A DNA stretch of 64,000 nt from Thermobifida halotolerans (GTDB lineage: Bacteria; Actinomycetota; Actinomycetes; Streptosporangiales; Streptosporangiaceae). The stretch is taken from assembly GCF_003574835.2 (NCBI RefSeq), contig NZ_CP063196.1, positions 5,386,745 through 5,450,744 on the forward strand, in the 5' to 3' direction. Position numbers and translations under genes: made by a program. Below are positions 63,199 to 64,000 of this stretch, piece by piece; position 1 is the first letter of the stretch; each line of letters begins with the position of its first letter. The notes below the pieces were generated by a model. That model worked only from the letters and a program-made list of their open reading frames with translations, searched no databases and was not told the origin of the DNA.

Positions 63199-63969
63199 TC
63201 ACGGGCTGACCCACCCGTTCATCTCACACCCCTGGAGGCCGAAGGTCTGCTGCTGCATGACCGGGGCCGGTTCTCCCGGGGCGGGGCAGTCCACGTGGCT
63301 GTTGCCCAGGGCGTGTCCCACCTCGTGGTTGATCACGTACGTGCGGTAGGTCTCCAGGTCTCCGTCGAAGTGCGGCACCCCCGAGACCCAGCGGTTCTGG
63401 TTGATCATCGCGCGCTCCCCGGAGAAGCAGGAGACGTAGCCGTTGGTCTGCAGCGGCGCGCACCGCTGGTCCACGGTCTCGGGAGCGGCGAGGACGACCC
63501 GGAAGTCCACCGGTCCCTCGTCCACCCGCTGCAGCGCCAGCGAACCGTCGTGGGTCCAGCTCCTGGGGTCGCTCAGCACCTGTTCGACCGCGGCCGCGAA
63601 GTCCGCGGGGTCTCCCGGGAGTCCCTCCTCCACCTCCACCAGGTACCGCTTGAGCGGTCCGTCGCCAACCACGTCACCCTCGCCTTCGACCACGCGCAGT
63701 TCGCCGCTCGCGCTGGTCACCTCCTTCTCCACCGAGCGCAGCAGCGGGGGCGTCGGTGACGGCGACGGGGCGGGAGCGGCCTGGGAGCCGTTGCGGGAAG
63801 TGGCGGGAACCGCCGACGCCGGTTCGGACGGGCCCAGGGGAAACACGTTGGCCGACACGACACCCAGACCGGACAGAGCAACGACCAGCCCCGCGATCGT
63901 CCCCACCGGCAGTTGGCGCCGTCGGTGCCGTCCGGCACGGCGCGGTCGTGCTGCCTTCTGTGCAGTCAT
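63199..63969 (-). CDS. Secreted metallopeptidase-like protein (DUF3152-like)
   Basis: The 256-residue protein has a basic N terminus, one membrane-type helix (about 22-45) and a Pro/Ser/Ala linker. Its C-terminal domain contains INHEVGHALGNSH, an HExxHxxxxxH zinc-binding pattern, and cysteines in QRCAPL, VSCFSG, VDCPAP and LQGCEMN that may form disulfides. This matches actinobacterial DUF3152 proteins, whose activity is not established. The ATG at MTAQKAARPRR was chosen; a TTG two codons upstream has a better-spaced purine run. It begins close to the right edge. Confidence 0.82.
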   Translation of the reverse strand: MTAQKAARPRRAGRHRRRQLPVGTIAGLVVALSGLGVVSANVFPLGPSEPASAVPATSRNGSQAAPAPSPSPTPPLLRSVEKEVTSASGELRVVEGEGDVVGDGPLKRYLVEVEEGLPGDPADFAAAVEQVLSDPRSWTHDGSLALQRVDEGPVDFRVVLAAPETVDQRCAPLQTNGYVSCFSGERAMINQNRWVSGVPHFDGDLETYRTYVINHEVGHALGNSHVDCPAPGEPAPVMQQQTFGLQGCEMNGWVSP

Positions 63970-64000
63970 GGACAAGAGCGGCCTTTCTCGCGAATCGCAA

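Overview
The window is about 70% G+C, with strong GC bias at third codon positions, many GTG starts and very short intergenic gaps. It also carries the GlgE/TreS/Mak/GlgB alpha-glucan pathway, sortase-anchored thioester-domain proteins, a multispanning Ser/Thr kinase, two GGDEF-EAL proteins and a DUF3152-like protein. This is a chromosomal segment of a high-GC actinobacterium. The gene order from mnmA through ligA, a membrane GGDEF-EAL gene, gatCA, gatB, a second GGDEF-EAL gene, ilvBNC, serA, leuB, ilvE and cimA is the order I recall from Streptomyces. The lack of Streptomyces-specific genes and the overall composition make a Nocardiopsaceae member (Thermobifida- or Nocardiopsis-like) my best guess. 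That placement is inference. No phage, insertion sequence, CRISPR, rRNA or tRNA was seen.

Layout. 0.2-2.9 kb: nadA and a divergent NrtR-like Nudix regulator around a strong palindrome, then a HAD hydrolase. 3.0-6.5 kb: a four-gene osmoprotectant ABC transporter. 6.6-7.0 kb: an antitoxin with a truncated PIN toxin. 7.0-11.4 kb: flavin reductase, SppA, a GH18 protein without a signal peptide, and a lipoprotein. 11.5-22.3 kb: operon glgE-treS-mak-glgB (minus strand) facing glgP (plus strand) across a 568-bp control region with a Crp-type palindrome. 22.6-25.9 kb: TPP riboswitch and ykoEDC thiamine-precursor transporter. 26.1-31.8 kb: enoyl-CoA hydratase, YbaK-like protein, membrane Ser/Thr kinase and etfBA. 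31.9-39.5 kb: cysteine desulfurase, unknown protein, mnmA, DedA-like protein, a MetE-like protein and ligA. 39.8-51.9 kb: GGDEF-EAL, gatC-gatA, two minus-strand LPxTG thioester-domain surface proteins, gatB, and PAS-GGDEF-EAL. 52.1-62.5 kb: branched-chain amino-acid and serine block (ilvB, ilvN, ilvC, serA, leuB, ilvE, cimA). 62.6-64.0 kb: secreted Rieske protein and a secreted metallopeptidase-like protein.

The parts fit together as follows. TreS makes maltose from trehalose, Mak phosphorylates it, GlgE polymerises maltose-1-phosphate, GlgB branches the product and GlgP degrades it. In the amino-acid block, CimA supplies a threonine-independent route to 2-ketobutyrate for isoleucine, IlvBNC and IlvE complete Ile/Val synthesis, and LeuB serves leucine. 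The cysteine desulfurase could supply sulfur to MnmA. The most informative regulatory finds are two transcription attenuators. One, before ilvB, has a Leu/Ile/Val leader peptide. The other, before cimA, has a leader peptide with three consecutive Ile codons followed by Val and no Leu. Several genes (HAD, sppA, glgP, cysteine desulfurase, metE-like and both leader peptides) look leaderless, with a -10 hexamer 7-9 bases before the start codon.
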